Positions 44,401 through 53,531 are shown, counted from the first letter of the stretch. The stretch: 64,000 nt of DNA from Sphingomonas faeni (GCF_024273235.1 NZ_JANBVH010000011.1:1-64000); one strand, 5' to 3'. The notes: generated by a model from the sequence alone, not told the origin. Numbers and translations are program-made.

Positions 44401-46383
44401 TCACGTCACCGCAGGCGCAACCTGCCAATAGGTCGCGTAGCGCTCGTGCGCGATGCGATGATAGGGGATCATCCGGATCGGTTGTCGATCCGCCGACATG
44501 ATCGTGAAGGCAAGCGGCCGATCGCCCGGACGGATCCCGCGCGCAAGCGTCTCCGGGTCACCCGCCAGCGTCGGCGGCGTAAACGGTGCGGCGTTGTAGT
44601 CGCCATATTTGCGCTCGTTGACGATGATGTCCGCCCCCGGCGCGAGGCCCTCGCGCCCGAAGGCACCGGCGAGCACGAGCGGGCCGAACGTGAAGGCCAC
44701 GATATCGGGCGCGGCGGGCGACCGTTCGACGCCCGTCCGCATGTCCAGGCGCAACTCCACCGCGTCGCCGTCGCGCCAGTTGCGGGCGAGGTCGAGATAC
44801 CGGCCGGGGCTGGTCGATCGCGCTGCCTCGACGCCGTTGACCAGCACCAATGCGGTCCGGCTCCAGCCTGGATGGCGCAGCTTCAGCGTCAGGTCGGTCG
44901 GGCGCTGCAACGTCCACCGCAGCGTCGTCGTCGCGGAATCGGGGAACGCGGTGGTCTGGGTCAGCACCGCACCCATGTCCTTCCAGGTCACCGCGGAGGG
45001 CACGAACAGGTTGACGTACAGCGCGCGGTCGTCGTGAAAATAGATCGAGTCGCGATATTTGACGTGGTTCTCCATCCCCGTGCCGGTGCAGCACCAGAAG
45101 GATTGCTCGGGCGTGTGATACAGCTTCATGTAGCCGGGCCGGGCACCCTGGAAATAGGTCGCCATGCCACTGTCCGGGTCCTGCGACGCGAGGATGCCGT
45201 TATACAGCGTCCGCTCGTAATTATCGGCATAGGCGGCCTGCGGGTCGTGCAGGAACAGCGCACGCGTGAGTTTCAGCATGTTGTGCTGGCAACAGGTCTC
45301 CGAGCCCTTCGCCGAGAACACATGGTCGGCGAAATCCGCGACCGGAAAGAAATGCTCGTTGTCGCCGTGCCCGCCGGTCGCGAACGACCGGGTCAGCGCC
45401 ACCGTCCGCCAGAAGAATATCGAAGCTTCGTGATATTCGGGCTTTCCCGTCACTTCCCACACACGCTGGAAGCCGATGATCTTGGGCACCTGGGTGTTGG
45501 CGTGGAGCCCGTCGAGGTGGTCGCGGCGGCGGGCGAGCGGCGCGAGGATCGCCTTTTGCGAAAACCGCTCGGCCATCCGCTTATACTCGGCCGTCCCGGT
45601 CATGGTGTAGAGATCGGCGAACACCTCGTTCATGCCGCCATGCTCGGTTTCCAGCATGGTTTCGAACTGCGCGTCGCTCAGCGGCCGGCACGCCACCACC
45701 GCCCAGTCGGCGAACCGCACCAGCACCGCACGCGACGCGTCGCTGTCCGCCATTAGCACCGCGTCGCGCAACCCGGCATACACCTTGTGCAGCGCGTACC
45801 ACGGCACGCCGGTGATCGTATCGCCGCGCAGATGGGCCACCAGCAACGCGGGCCCCTTGGGGAACGCGCAGACCAGCCCGGAACCCGATGCCGCCTGGCA
45901 GGCCGCCAGTTCGCGCGCGATATGCTCGATCCTGTCCTTGAACCGCCGGTCCCCCGTCGATCGATAGGCCAGTGCACAGGCCGACAAATAGTGTCCGAGG
46001 GTGTGCCCGTGACAGTTGATGTCCGCCCAGAGCGGGTCCGATTCCCAGCCACCATAGACCGGCGCCTTCGCCGGCAGACCCGCATTCACCCGAAAATTGG
46101 CCAGCATCCGATCGGGTTTCAGCGCGAGCAGATACGCCTCGGTCTTGCGCTGCGCGTGCAGGAACGGTCCCTCACCCAGCGTCACGTCGGACAAATCGAA
46201 TGGCCGCAGGGTCGCGACCGGCACACCCGCCGTGGCGCCCGACGGATCCCGCACGGTCTCCTGCGGAACGAGAGCCTGCGCGGCTTGAGGCGCGATCGCC
46301 ACCGTGCCGGCCAGCAACGCGCCGCTCCCGACCCCCGTCAGGAAGGTGCGACGTGAATGTCCGGCACAGCACGGGTCGTTCAT
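44401..46383 (-). CDS. Tat-exported GH127-family glycosidase (beta-L-arabinofuranosidase-like)
   Basis: This 660-residue enzyme matches GH127/DUF1680. A twin-arginine signal SRRTFLTGVGSGALLAG lies at the N-terminus. The zinc/thiolate active-site elements known from HypBA1 are present: SETCCQHNMLKLTR and FWCCTGTGMENH, giving the Glu-Cys and Cys-Cys pairs. Other family blocks are CHGHTLGHYLSACALAY and PVYGGWESDPLW. It should remove terminal arabinofuranosyl or related sugars in the periplasm. ATG 46383 has ggagga upstream; the frame to 46494 is rejected. No sugar-specific transporter is adjacent. Confidence 0.88.
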   Translation of the reverse strand: MNDPCCAGHSRRTFLTGVGSGALLAGTVAIAPQAAQALVPQETVRDPSGATAGVPVATLRPFDLSDVTLGEGPFLHAQRKTEAYLLALKPDRMLANFRVNAGLPAKAPVYGGWESDPLWADINCHGHTLGHYLSACALAYRSTGDRRFKDRIEHIARELAACQAASGSGLVCAFPKGPALLVAHLRGDTITGVPWYALHKVYAGLRDAVLMADSDASRAVLVRFADWAVVACRPLSDAQFETMLETEHGGMNEVFADLYTMTGTAEYKRMAERFSQKAILAPLARRRDHLDGLHANTQVPKIIGFQRVWEVTGKPEYHEASIFFWRTVALTRSFATGGHGDNEHFFPVADFADHVFSAKGSETCCQHNMLKLTRALFLHDPQAAYADNYERTLYNGILASQDPDSGMATYFQGARPGYMKLYHTPEQSFWCCTGTGMENHVKYRDSIYFHDDRALYVNLFVPSAVTWKDMGAVLTQTTAFPDSATTTLRWTLQRPTDLTLKLRHPGWSRTALVLVNGVEAARSTSPGRYLDLARNWRDGDAVELRLDMRTGVERSPAAPDIVAFTFGPLVLAGAFGREGLAPGADIIVNERKYGDYNAAPFTPPTLAGDPETLARGIRPGDRPLAFTIMSADRQPIRMIPYHRIAHERYATYWQVAPAVT

Positions 46384-46552
46384 CAGGGTATCCTCCAGCC
46401 ACTCACGGGTCTTTATTTGTCTGAGTAGCAGACGATGCCGCCAAGCGAGCCCGCGCGCAACCCCGGCTAGGTCGTACGGCCTGCGGCTGGGCAACCGGAT
46501 GCGGTGAAATCATCGCCCCGGGACGGGCGAAACGCGCGCGGGTGCGTTCAGT

Positions 46553-47446
46553 ATGCTCGACCCACTCATTTCCGATCCAGCCATCAAAGGACTGCCCTTG
46601 CTGCATTTTCTCGTCGCCGAAAGCGAAACGGCGGACCAGCGCGACGCGCGTCGCGCGCATGTCGGCAAGAGTTCGGGTGAGAGCTATGCCGCCACGCTCC
46701 GGCAATTGCGCCCCGATGCCGCAATCACGATCGTCGCCCCCGCCGACGACGCCCACGAACCCCTGGATGCCGAGGCGATACGGGCGTTCGATGCGGTGTT
46801 CGTCACCGGATCGCCACTCCACGTCTACGACGACACGCCCGAAGTCGCGCGACAGATCGCGTTCATGCGGACCGTCTTCGCATCCGGCACGCCGTCGTTC
46901 GGCTCGTGCGCGGGGCTGCAACTGGCGGTCGTGGCGGCGGGCGGTACGGTCCGCAAGATGCCCGAGCGGATGGAGGCCGGCGTCGCGCGGCGGATCACGC
47001 CGACCGAAGCAGGGCGCGACCATCCGCTGCTGGCGGGGCGTGCGGCAAGCTGGGATGCGCCCGCGATCCACGGCGACGAGGTCGAGACGCTACCCGAGAA
47101 TGCCACCCTGCTGGCCGGCAACCGCGTGACCGCGATCCAGGCCGCGGAGATCCGCCACGCCGGCGGGATCTTCTGGGGCGTGCAATATCATCCCGAGCTG
47201 GCCCCGGGCGAAATCGCCATCGCATTGCGTCGCCAGTCGGCGGACCTTATCGACGCGGGGCTTGCGCAAACCGACGACGATGTCGAGGCGATAGCCGCAA
47301 AGCTCGACGCGCTTCACGACGAGCCCGATCGCCGATCGGTGCTGTGGGCGCTCGGCGTCGACCGCGAGTTTGCGCAGGAGGGCAGCCGACGGATCGAACT
47401 GACCAACTTCCTCGATCATCTCGCCGAACTGCGGCGCGATGGATGA
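46553..47446 (+). CDS. Class I glutamine amidotransferase-like protein
   Basis: This 297-residue protein has a GATase1 fold with the catalytic Cys in SFGSCAGLQLAVVAAGG and His-x-Glu in GVQYHPEL. It resembles GMP synthase-type or YfeJ-like stand-alone amidotransferases. The C-terminal 80 residues (DDDVEAIAAKLDALHDE, VLWALGVDREFAQE) are an extension beyond the core. Partner synthase and substrate are not evident. Divergent from GH127 with a 169-bp gap. Confidence 0.82.
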   Translation: MLDPLISDPAIKGLPLLHFLVAESETADQRDARRAHVGKSSGESYAATLRQLRPDAAITIVAPADDAHEPLDAEAIRAFDAVFVTGSPLHVYDDTPEVARQIAFMRTVFASGTPSFGSCAGLQLAVVAAGGTVRKMPERMEAGVARRITPTEAGRDHPLLAGRAASWDAPAIHGDEVETLPENATLLAGNRVTAIQAAEIRHAGGIFWGVQYHPELAPGEIAIALRRQSADLIDAGLAQTDDDVEAIAAKLDALHDEPDRRSVLWALGVDREFAQEGSRRIELTNFLDHLAELRRDG

Positions 47447-47450
47447 CGGC

Positions 47451-47482
47451 CGCTAAAGACCGTAGGCGCTAAAGACCGTAGG
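47451..47482 (-). repeat. 16-bp tandem repeat duplicating the amidohydrolase stop
   Basis: CGCTAAAGACCGTAGG occurs twice in tandem (47451-47466 and 47467-47482). On the minus strand each copy encodes the Gly-Leu-stop end of the amidohydrolase gene, so the stop and last codons were duplicated outward. Confidence 0.9.
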
Positions 47483-48308
47483 CGATGGCCGCGGTGCCGC
47501 CGAAGATTCGGTCGCGCGCCTCGGGACAGGCGCGCGTGACGAAGTCGTCGATCAGGTCGTGAACGGTGCGATAGTCGGCGGCGAGATGACAGACCGGCCA
47601 GTCGGAGCCGTAGATCAGCCGGTCGGGCCCGAAACACGCGAGCAGGTGATCGAGATACGGCGCGACGTGATCCGCGGTCCAGCGCGCATGATCCGCCTCG
47701 GTCACCAGCCCCGACAATTTGCACACCAATGCGGGCGCACGGGCCATGTCGGCGATCGCGTCGGCCCAGGGTTGCCAGCCGCCGTCCGCGATCGCGGGCT
47801 TGGCGCCGTGATCGAGGATCAACTGCCCGTCGCGGACCTGGTCCACACCGACCAGATCGACGAACCGGCGGACATGCCCCGCCTCCCGCGGCTTGACGAG
47901 GATGTCGTAGCTGAACCCGCGTGCCAGCGCTGCGCGGACGCCGTGCACGAATGCGGGGGTCAGCAGGAAATCGTCCGCCGGTTCGTCCTGCACCATGTGC
48001 CTAAAGCCGACCAGCGCGGTACGCCGACGCAATTGATCGAGCCGGTCTGCGACATCGCCCGCGGCGAGATCGGTCCAGCCAACCACACCCAGGATACGCG
48101 GCGTATCCGCGGCGAGCCGGAGCAACGCGTCGGTCTCAGCTTCCGTCTGTTCCGCCTGCACAGCGATGCACCCGTCGAACCCGGCCTGATCGAGCAGCGG
48201 CATGAGGTCGGCCGGCGCATGATCGCGCGCGAGTACGCTGCCGGGTTCGATCCACGGATGCGCGGCCGGCGAATAGCGCCAGAAATGCTGGTGCGCGTCG
48301 ATCCGCAT
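47469..48308 (-). CDS. Amidohydrolase-2 family lactonase-like hydrolase
   Basis: This cytoplasmic TIM-barrel hydrolase has 279 residues. Typical blocks: MRIDAHQHFWRYSP at the N-terminus, ILDHGAKPAI, LVCKLSGLVTEAD and LIYGSDWPVCHLA. These match the L-fuconolactonase / L-rhamnono- or other sugar-lactonase group. ATG 48308 gives the canonical DAHQHFW start; the upstream Arg-rich extension is rejected. A perfect 17-bp palindrome lies 46 bp upstream. The matching sugar dehydrogenase is not in the window. Confidence 0.85.
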   Translation of the reverse strand: MRIDAHQHFWRYSPAAHPWIEPGSVLARDHAPADLMPLLDQAGFDGCIAVQAEQTEAETDALLRLAADTPRILGVVGWTDLAAGDVADRLDQLRRRTALVGFRHMVQDEPADDFLLTPAFVHGVRAALARGFSYDILVKPREAGHVRRFVDLVGVDQVRDGQLILDHGAKPAIADGGWQPWADAIADMARAPALVCKLSGLVTEADHARWTADHVAPYLDHLLACFGPDRLIYGSDWPVCHLAADYRTVHDLIDDFVTRACPEARDRIFGGTAAIAYGL

Positions 48309-48353
48309 CACCGGCGGCCGCGCGCGAACGAGAGCAAGGATTGCAATGGCGTC

Positions 48354-48370
48354 ATACACGCGTCGTGTAT
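48354..48370. promoter_or_regulatory. Palindromic operator upstream of the amidohydrolase
   Basis: ATACACGCGTCGTGTAT has perfect 7-bp arms around CGT. It lies 46-62 bp before the amidohydrolase ATG, in promoter position. The form suits a dimeric repressor of the GntR type; none is encoded nearby. Confidence 0.55.
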
Positions 48371-48393
48371 TGCGACGGCGCCCGCGTCGCAAT
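48369..48393 (-). terminator. Hairpin after the orphan response regulator
   Basis: ATTGCGACG (48369-48377) and CGTCGCAAT (48385-48393) form a perfect 9-bp stem with a 7-base loop, 12 bases beyond the regulator stop. It lacks a T tract. It abuts the operator palindrome, sharing two bases. Confidence 0.5.
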
Positions 48394-48404
48394 CGCGGGA
48401 CGGC

Positions 48405-49319
48405 TCAGGCCGCGGTCACGGTCGGCATGAAGATATAGCCATTGCCGCGCACCGTCCGGATGATCTCGACGGTATCATAGGCGTGCAGCTTGCGACGCAG
48501 GCGGCTGATGTTCACGTCGATCGTCCGCCCACGTGCCATGCTGTCGGTGCGGCCCGACTGCGCGATCATGTCGTCGCGCGAATGCACGGTCTGCGGCTGC
48601 GACACGAACACGTTGAGCAACTGGAACTCGCCATCGGTCAGGCGGACCATCGTGCCGTCGGGCGCGTAGAGCGTGCGCATCCGGCAATCGAGCGTCCAGC
48701 CGGCGAACGCGAAGGTCATCGCCCGCGCCGCCGGTACCGCGCCGTCGCCCTGTTGCTCCGCATTCGATGCGCCATTCATGTGCGCGAGCCCGGCGCCGCG
48801 CCGGCGCAGGACCGAACGGATCCGGGCGAGGATCTCGCGCGGGCTGGAGGGTTTGGTGACGTAATCGTCCGCGCCCAGTTCGAGCGCGACGACCCGGTCG
48901 ACCTCGCTCGCCAGTGCCGAGAACATGATGACCGCCGGTGCCTGGCCATTACGGGTCAGCGTCCGCAGCACGGACAGGCCGTCCTCGCCGGGCATCATCA
49001 TGTCGAGCACGATCAGGTCGCACGGCGATCGGCCGAGGCGGGTGCGTAGTGCCGCGCCGCTATCGACCGCTTCGGCGCGCAGGCCGTGATCGACGAGGAA
49101 CTCGGTGAGCAGTTCGCGCAGGCCGGGATCGTCGTCGACGATGACGATGCGCGCACTGCCGGCATCGGTGCCGTCGATGGCTGGGTGGTCGTCGAGTTGC
49201 GAGGCGGGGCCATGCGAAGCCGGGCCATGCGAAGCCGGGCCATGCGGGGCGGGGCCATGTGAACCCAGCGAGACGGAAACGGGGAGGCCGTAATGGTTTG
49301 CGATCATGTACGCGGTCAT
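48405..49319 (-). CDS. Orphan OmpR-family response regulator with repeat-bearing N-terminus
   Basis: This transcription factor of 304 residues has a receiver from about residue 57 (IVIVDDDPGLRELL, phosphoacceptor LIVLDMMMPGEDG, ADDYVTKPSSPREIL) and a winged helix (DGEFQLLNVFVSQPQTVHSR, TIDVNISRLRRKL, TVRGNGYIF). It resembles OmpR/TorR-like members. The first 50 residues include four near-identical Gly-Pro-Ala-Ser-His repeats, encoded by 15-bp units. No kinase gene is adjacent. Start at 49319 or Met5. Confidence 0.88.
   Translation of the reverse strand: MTAYMIANHYGLPVSVSLGSHGPAPHGPASHGPASHGPASQLDDHPAIDGTDAGSARIVIVDDDPGLRELLTEFLVDHGLRAEAVDSGAALRTRLGRSPCDLIVLDMMMPGEDGLSVLRTLTRNGQAPAVIMFSALASEVDRVVALELGADDYVTKPSSPREILARIRSVLRRRGAGLAHMNGASNAEQQGDGAVPAARAMTFAFAGWTLDCRMRTLYAPDGTMVRLTDGEFQLLNVFVSQPQTVHSRDDMIAQSGRTDSMARGRTIDVNISRLRRKLHAYDTVEIIRTVRGNGYIFMPTVTAA
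49204..49263 (-). repeat. Four 15-bp tandem repeats in the response-regulator start
   Basis: Units of the type GCSGGGCCATGCGAA repeat four times in frame (49204, 49219, 49234, 49249). They encode GPASH-like pentapeptides in the N-terminal linker ahead of the receiver domain. Confidence 0.9.
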
Positions 49320-49484
49320 GGATCGCGCATTTGTCCGCGATATGTCCGGTTGTTACAAAGCGCGTATCAGCAAGGCCTGCACGCAATATTGCGAAGTCGG
49401 AAAAGCCCTGCCCTGCCCCTGCCGCCACGGTGACATGGAGGCGGGGGCAGCGCAGGGTAAGGAGCGCACGTCCCGTCGGGCAGT

Positions 49485-49521
49485 GCCTGCAATCCTCCGC
49501 CTGGCGGAGAGGATTGCAGGC
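49485..49521 (-). terminator. Strong hairpin after the large TonB receptor
   Basis: GCCTGCAATCCTC (49485-49497) pairs with GAGGATTGCAGGC (49509-49521), with further pairing inside the loop. It lies 9 bases after the receptor stop. There is no clear T tract. Confidence 0.65.
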
Positions 49522-49530
49522 GCTTCGCCG

Positions 49531-52383
49531 CTAGAACTTGACGTTCGTGCTGACGAAGAACGCGCGGCCGTACGGGTCGTAGGTCGACGGATAGGTGTTC
49601 GCCTGTTCCTGGTTGTCGCCCAGGATGGGAGGCTTCTTGTTGAAGATGTTGTTCATCCCGACCGACCAGGTGAAGCCGGGCTTCACCTCGAACGACGTGG
49701 TCAGGTCGAAATAGTGATACGCCTTGATCTTCTCGACGGCGTAGATCGTGCCGTCATCGTCGTCCTTTACCGGCGACAGGTAACGATACAGCAACGACAC
49801 CGTCACTGGTCCGGTCGAGTAGGTCGTCCGGCCCGACAGGCGCCATTTGGCATACGGGTTGCCGCATGTCGTACCAAACTTGCCCGCACAGTTGATCGTC
49901 AGGTCAGGGATCGCCGCCAGCGGATTGTAGTCGAACGCGATCAACCGTGTCCCGCTGACCCGGAAGTCGAGCTTGCTGGTCGTGCTCCCGAAGGCACCGA
50001 AATCGAGCGGAAGCCCGTACCGCGCCTCGAAATCGACGCCACGGGTCGATACGCCGCCGGTATTGGCCAGCGTGTTGACGGCATCGGTGATCGCGTAGCT
50101 GTTGGAGTCACGCGGCAACGACGAGCAGTAGCTGGAATTGTACGGCGTGTAGTTGTTGCTGGCATCGCCATAGCAGGCACGGATCAGGTTGGTCGTGCCG
50201 ACCGTGGAGATGTAGTTCGCGATCTTGATCTTGTAATAATCGGCGGTGAACGAGAAACCGGGCAGGAAGCGCGGCTGCAGGACGATGCCTGCGGTATACG
50301 TATCCGAGGTCTCCTCGCGCAGCGCCGGGTTGCCGCCATTGACGGTTTGGATCTGCGTGCTGCCACCATCATAGGCGGTGCCGATCAACGAGGCAGGGAC
50401 GCCGGTCGAGAGGCAGCTTGCGTTCAGGTTGGTGTTCGTCAGTGCAACCGCGGTCGTGCAGGGATCCGTCGCTGCCGGGAAATCCTGAGACGAGCCGCTG
50501 TAGAGATCGTTCACGGTCGGTGCGCGCACGGCCCGCGAATATTGCCCCCGGAGCGAGATGTCGTCGATCAGCGACCAGACGACACCACCCGAATAGGTGT
50601 TCACCGACTTTGCCGCGGTCGAGTAATAGGAATAGCGATACGCGCCATTCACTTCGAGCTTCTTGATCAGCGGGATATCGGCCAGCAACGGGACGGCGAC
50701 TTCGGTATAGGCTTCCTTGACGTCGTAACCGCCGCTCAGCCCTTCGCCGCCGTTAAAGCCGACGACATCGCCGGACGACAGCGCGAAGTCCGGACTGTAG
50801 CTGCCATATTCGCGGCGATACTCGGTGCCGAAAACAATGCCGACCGGGCCTGCGCCGAGATCGAACAGGTTGCGGTTAGAGATCGATGCGCTGGCGACCT
50901 GCTCGCTGATCGTGCTGCTGTTCTGCGTCGGGATCGAGATGAAATTCGCAGCCGCTGCGCTGATGTTGCCTGCACCGTAGATGTTCAGTGGAACGCAGCC
51001 ATTGCTGGTATCCGAGCACACCAGATTACCACTGGAATCGTACGTGGTCTTGAGCGCCTGCAGCACGCGGCTGCGCGAGACGTTGCCCGATTGGGTTTCG
51101 GTCGAACGCGTCCGCGAATAGCTGTAATACGCATCGTAGTTCCAGCCGCTGCCGATATCGCCATTGGCGCCGAGCACGGCGCGGTAGGCCGTGTTGTCGT
51201 TGCTCGACACACGCGCCCCGACCTCGGTCAGGCGGCGATAGATGGTCGAGGTGACATAACCGTCGCCGTCCGTGTCGAGACCGCGCAACAGGGTCTGCGA
51301 GCTGGGCGACAGGAATGACGAATCGACGTCGATCTGGACGGACCCGGTGAACGGCGTCGGCGCGAGCTGGTTCTTGACGCGGTTGTTGATCAGCTGACCT
51401 TCGGCATAGACGTTGAACGCCTTGCTGACCTCGTAATGCGTCTGCGCGCTCATCAGGAACCGTTCCTGGGGCACCTGAAGATAGTTCGACGGCGCATAAT
51501 TATAGGCGTCGGTCGCCGAATTATACGGCGTGTAGCTGCCGTCGGTCTCGAACTTGCGGTTGACGCCGCTCAACGCGAACCGCGTGCCTTCGATCGAACC
51601 CGAGCCACCCGCGATCAGGCCACCCTCGCCATCGTCGACCTGCGCCTGCTTCGAATAGTCGCGCGCCGACTGGAGGATGCCGTTGCGCTTGGTGTAGTCG
51701 AAATAGATCGTCGCGTTGCCGCGGCCGTCCTCGAAATTGCCACCGAGCAGCAGGTTCCCGTTGAAGTTGCCGCCATCGCCAGCCTCGTTGATGCGGTAGT
51801 TCGCGTTCGCCTGGACGCCGCTGAAATCCTTCTTCATCACGAAGTTGACGACGCCGCCGATCGCATCCGACCCGTACACGGCCGAACGGCCGCCGGTGAC
51901 GATGTCGACGCGCTCGATCAGCGCCGACGGAATGGTGTTGAGATCAACGACCTGATTCGAGTCATAGGCGACATAGCGACGGTTGTTGACGAGAACGAGC
52001 GTGCGCGTCGAGCCAAGGCCGCGGAGATCCGCGGTGGCGACGCCGCCGCCGGGGTTGTTCGAGGCACCGGTGGAGCTCGGGATCAGCTGCGGCATATCCT
52101 TGAGGATATTCTCGACATTGATCTGGCCGGACAGCGCGATCTCCTTGGCGCTGACCACCGAGATCGGCGACGACGCCCTCAGGCTTTCGCCGCCGAGGCG
52201 GGAGCCCGTCACGACGATCGTATCCTCATTCTCGGGCGTGACGGCAGGAGTCGTGGCCGGATCGGTCGCCGTATCGGCGGATGAAGCCGGCGATGCCTGG
52301 TCGGCGGACTGCGCCCAGACCGGGGTAGCGATCCCAAGCAGTAGCGTGGACGCCAGAAGGCGCTTGCGAAAATCCAGACGCAT
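49531..52383 (-). CDS. TonB-dependent outer-membrane receptor, substrate unknown
   Basis: This receptor of 950 residues has a signal peptide LLASTLLLGIATPVWAQ and an acidic Pro/Ala/Thr linker. Next come a TonB box-like DTIVVTGSRL, a plug with LRGLGSTRTLVLVNNRRYV and GRSAVYGSDAIGGVVNFV, and a barrel ending VSTNVKF. This is the large sphingomonad receptor type with the RTLVLVNG motif, often used for plant glycans or peptides. ATG 52383 has ggga upstream; an earlier start at 52485 is rejected as it lacks a signal. No linked enzyme reveals the substrate. Confidence 0.9.
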   Translation of the reverse strand: MRLDFRKRLLASTLLLGIATPVWAQSADQASPASSADTATDPATTPAVTPENEDTIVVTGSRLGGESLRASSPISVVSAKEIALSGQINVENILKDMPQLIPSSTGASNNPGGGVATADLRGLGSTRTLVLVNNRRYVAYDSNQVVDLNTIPSALIERVDIVTGGRSAVYGSDAIGGVVNFVMKKDFSGVQANANYRINEAGDGGNFNGNLLLGGNFEDGRGNATIYFDYTKRNGILQSARDYSKQAQVDDGEGGLIAGGSGSIEGTRFALSGVNRKFETDGSYTPYNSATDAYNYAPSNYLQVPQERFLMSAQTHYEVSKAFNVYAEGQLINNRVKNQLAPTPFTGSVQIDVDSSFLSPSSQTLLRGLDTDGDGYVTSTIYRRLTEVGARVSSNDNTAYRAVLGANGDIGSGWNYDAYYSYSRTRSTETQSGNVSRSRVLQALKTTYDSSGNLVCSDTSNGCVPLNIYGAGNISAAAANFISIPTQNSSTISEQVASASISNRNLFDLGAGPVGIVFGTEYRREYGSYSPDFALSSGDVVGFNGGEGLSGGYDVKEAYTEVAVPLLADIPLIKKLEVNGAYRYSYYSTAAKSVNTYSGGVVWSLIDDISLRGQYSRAVRAPTVNDLYSGSSQDFPAATDPCTTAVALTNTNLNASCLSTGVPASLIGTAYDGGSTQIQTVNGGNPALREETSDTYTAGIVLQPRFLPGFSFTADYYKIKIANYISTVGTTNLIRACYGDASNNYTPYNSSYCSSLPRDSNSYAITDAVNTLANTGGVSTRGVDFEARYGLPLDFGAFGSTTSKLDFRVSGTRLIAFDYNPLAAIPDLTINCAGKFGTTCGNPYAKWRLSGRTTYSTGPVTVSLLYRYLSPVKDDDDGTIYAVEKIKAYHYFDLTTSFEVKPGFTWSVGMNNIFNKKPPILGDNQEQANTYPSTYDPYGRAFFVSTNVKF

Positions 52384-52706
52384 GTCGATACTCCCTGAAC
52401 CGCAATCCCATGTATTGCGGCATTTTTGTGCGATTACGGATTGGTTCCGCCGCCGATATCTGAAGCGCGTCTGAATGTTCGACAATCGCTAAAGTGTCTT
52501 CGAACCGTCATCGTCGTGAGGTGTTGTATGGTCGGCACGGTTTATGACGGCCTATTGCCGACCTTTACCTTCCGTAACTTTTGCGTGTCATGGGATTCAC
52601 ATTGCGAACATGCACGAAACACATAACCGGGGGTGCGCGTCGCCTGCCGGCTGCCGCGATCGGCGGTATTGAACGAACCGCGCGTCGGGGCTAGCGGCAC
52701 GGCATC
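52384..52706. other. 323-bp divergent intergenic region with leader hairpin
   Basis: The gap separates the large TonB receptor from the glycan cluster. A hairpin CCGCAAT / ATTGCGG (52400-52406 / 52414-52420) lies in the receptor leader, 17 bases before its ATG, and the stretch of T at 52423-52427 reads as A on the receptor transcript. No gene or repeat is otherwise supported. Confidence 0.55.
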
Positions 52707-53531
52707 ATGTCGATCGCCACCAACACCCCCAAGTCCTTGAACTGGCTACAGCCTTTGCCCGGGCTGCGGGTCGTCAAACGTGGCGACGTGCCGATCACGC
52801 GCGTCCAGATCTATGGCCAGCGGTGTAGTGGAACCAACCTCGTCACGCGCGCGATCGAGGCGAACATGCCCGGCGTCGCGATCACCGAGGCGTTCGGGTT
52901 CAAGCATTGGTTCGTGCCCCCGCAGACGCTGTTCGTGAAGGATACGCTGGTGCTGGTGGTGGCGCGCGATGCGTATGACTGGGCGCGCAGCCTGCACCGC
53001 CAGCCGTGGCACGCGCATCCAGAGCTGAAGGCCAAGCCGTTCGACGCGTTCATCCGCAGCGACTGGCACAGTTATTGGGACGATCATTTCGGGCATATCG
53101 AGCCCGGCCACCCGATGCACGGCGACGAGATGCTGCACGAGCGCAATCCCGAGACCGGCGAACGCTTTGCCAATTGCATCGCCAAGCGGACCGCCAAGCT
53201 GCGCCACTGGTCGTCGCTGACGAACCGCGCGCACAACGTCGCGTTGCTCGGCTATGACGCGTTCGCGCGCGATCCGGCGGCGTTCGTGACGGCGCTGGCG
53301 GCGGCGATGGGACTGGAGCGGCACGAGCCGTTCGTGCCGATCACCAGCTACAAGGGGCAAGGCCATGCGCCCTATGTGCCGACCGCGTATCCCGATCTGG
53401 CGGCGGAGGATGCGGCGCATATCGCGGCGTGGCTCGATCCCGAGGTCGAGGCGGCGTTCGGGTTGAGCGCCGACTATGCTGATCGGCATCAATCGCCTTT
53501 GCGCGCGTATCCGGTACAGCGATCGGCATGA
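52707..53531 (+). CDS. P-loop sulfotransferase-like protein
   Basis: This 274-residue protein has a P-loop-like QIYGQRCSGTNLVTRAIEA (about residues 34-52), resembling the PAPS-binding 5'-phosphosulfate loop of sulfotransferases. VLVVARDAYDWARSLHRQPWH is a typical helix of that fold, with R-D pattern near the 3'-phosphate site. Distal part GYDAFARDPAAFVTALAAAMGL also fits. The acceptor is unknown. It opens the glycan cluster and overlaps the following glycosyltransferase gene by 4 bp, so it probably acts on the same product. Confidence 0.65.
   Translation: MSIATNTPKSLNWLQPLPGLRVVKRGDVPITRVQIYGQRCSGTNLVTRAIEANMPGVAITEAFGFKHWFVPPQTLFVKDTLVLVVARDAYDWARSLHRQPWHAHPELKAKPFDAFIRSDWHSYWDDHFGHIEPGHPMHGDEMLHERNPETGERFANCIAKRTAKLRHWSSLTNRAHNVALLGYDAFARDPAAFVTALAAAMGLERHEPFVPITSYKGQGHAPYVPTAYPDLAAEDAAHIAAWLDPEVEAAFGLSADYADRHQSPLRAYPVQRSA

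Noticed and set aside
49204..49263. Short regularly spaced repeats considered as a CRISPR remnant
   Set aside because: Units are contiguous 15-bp in-frame coding repeats with no spacers or cas genes.
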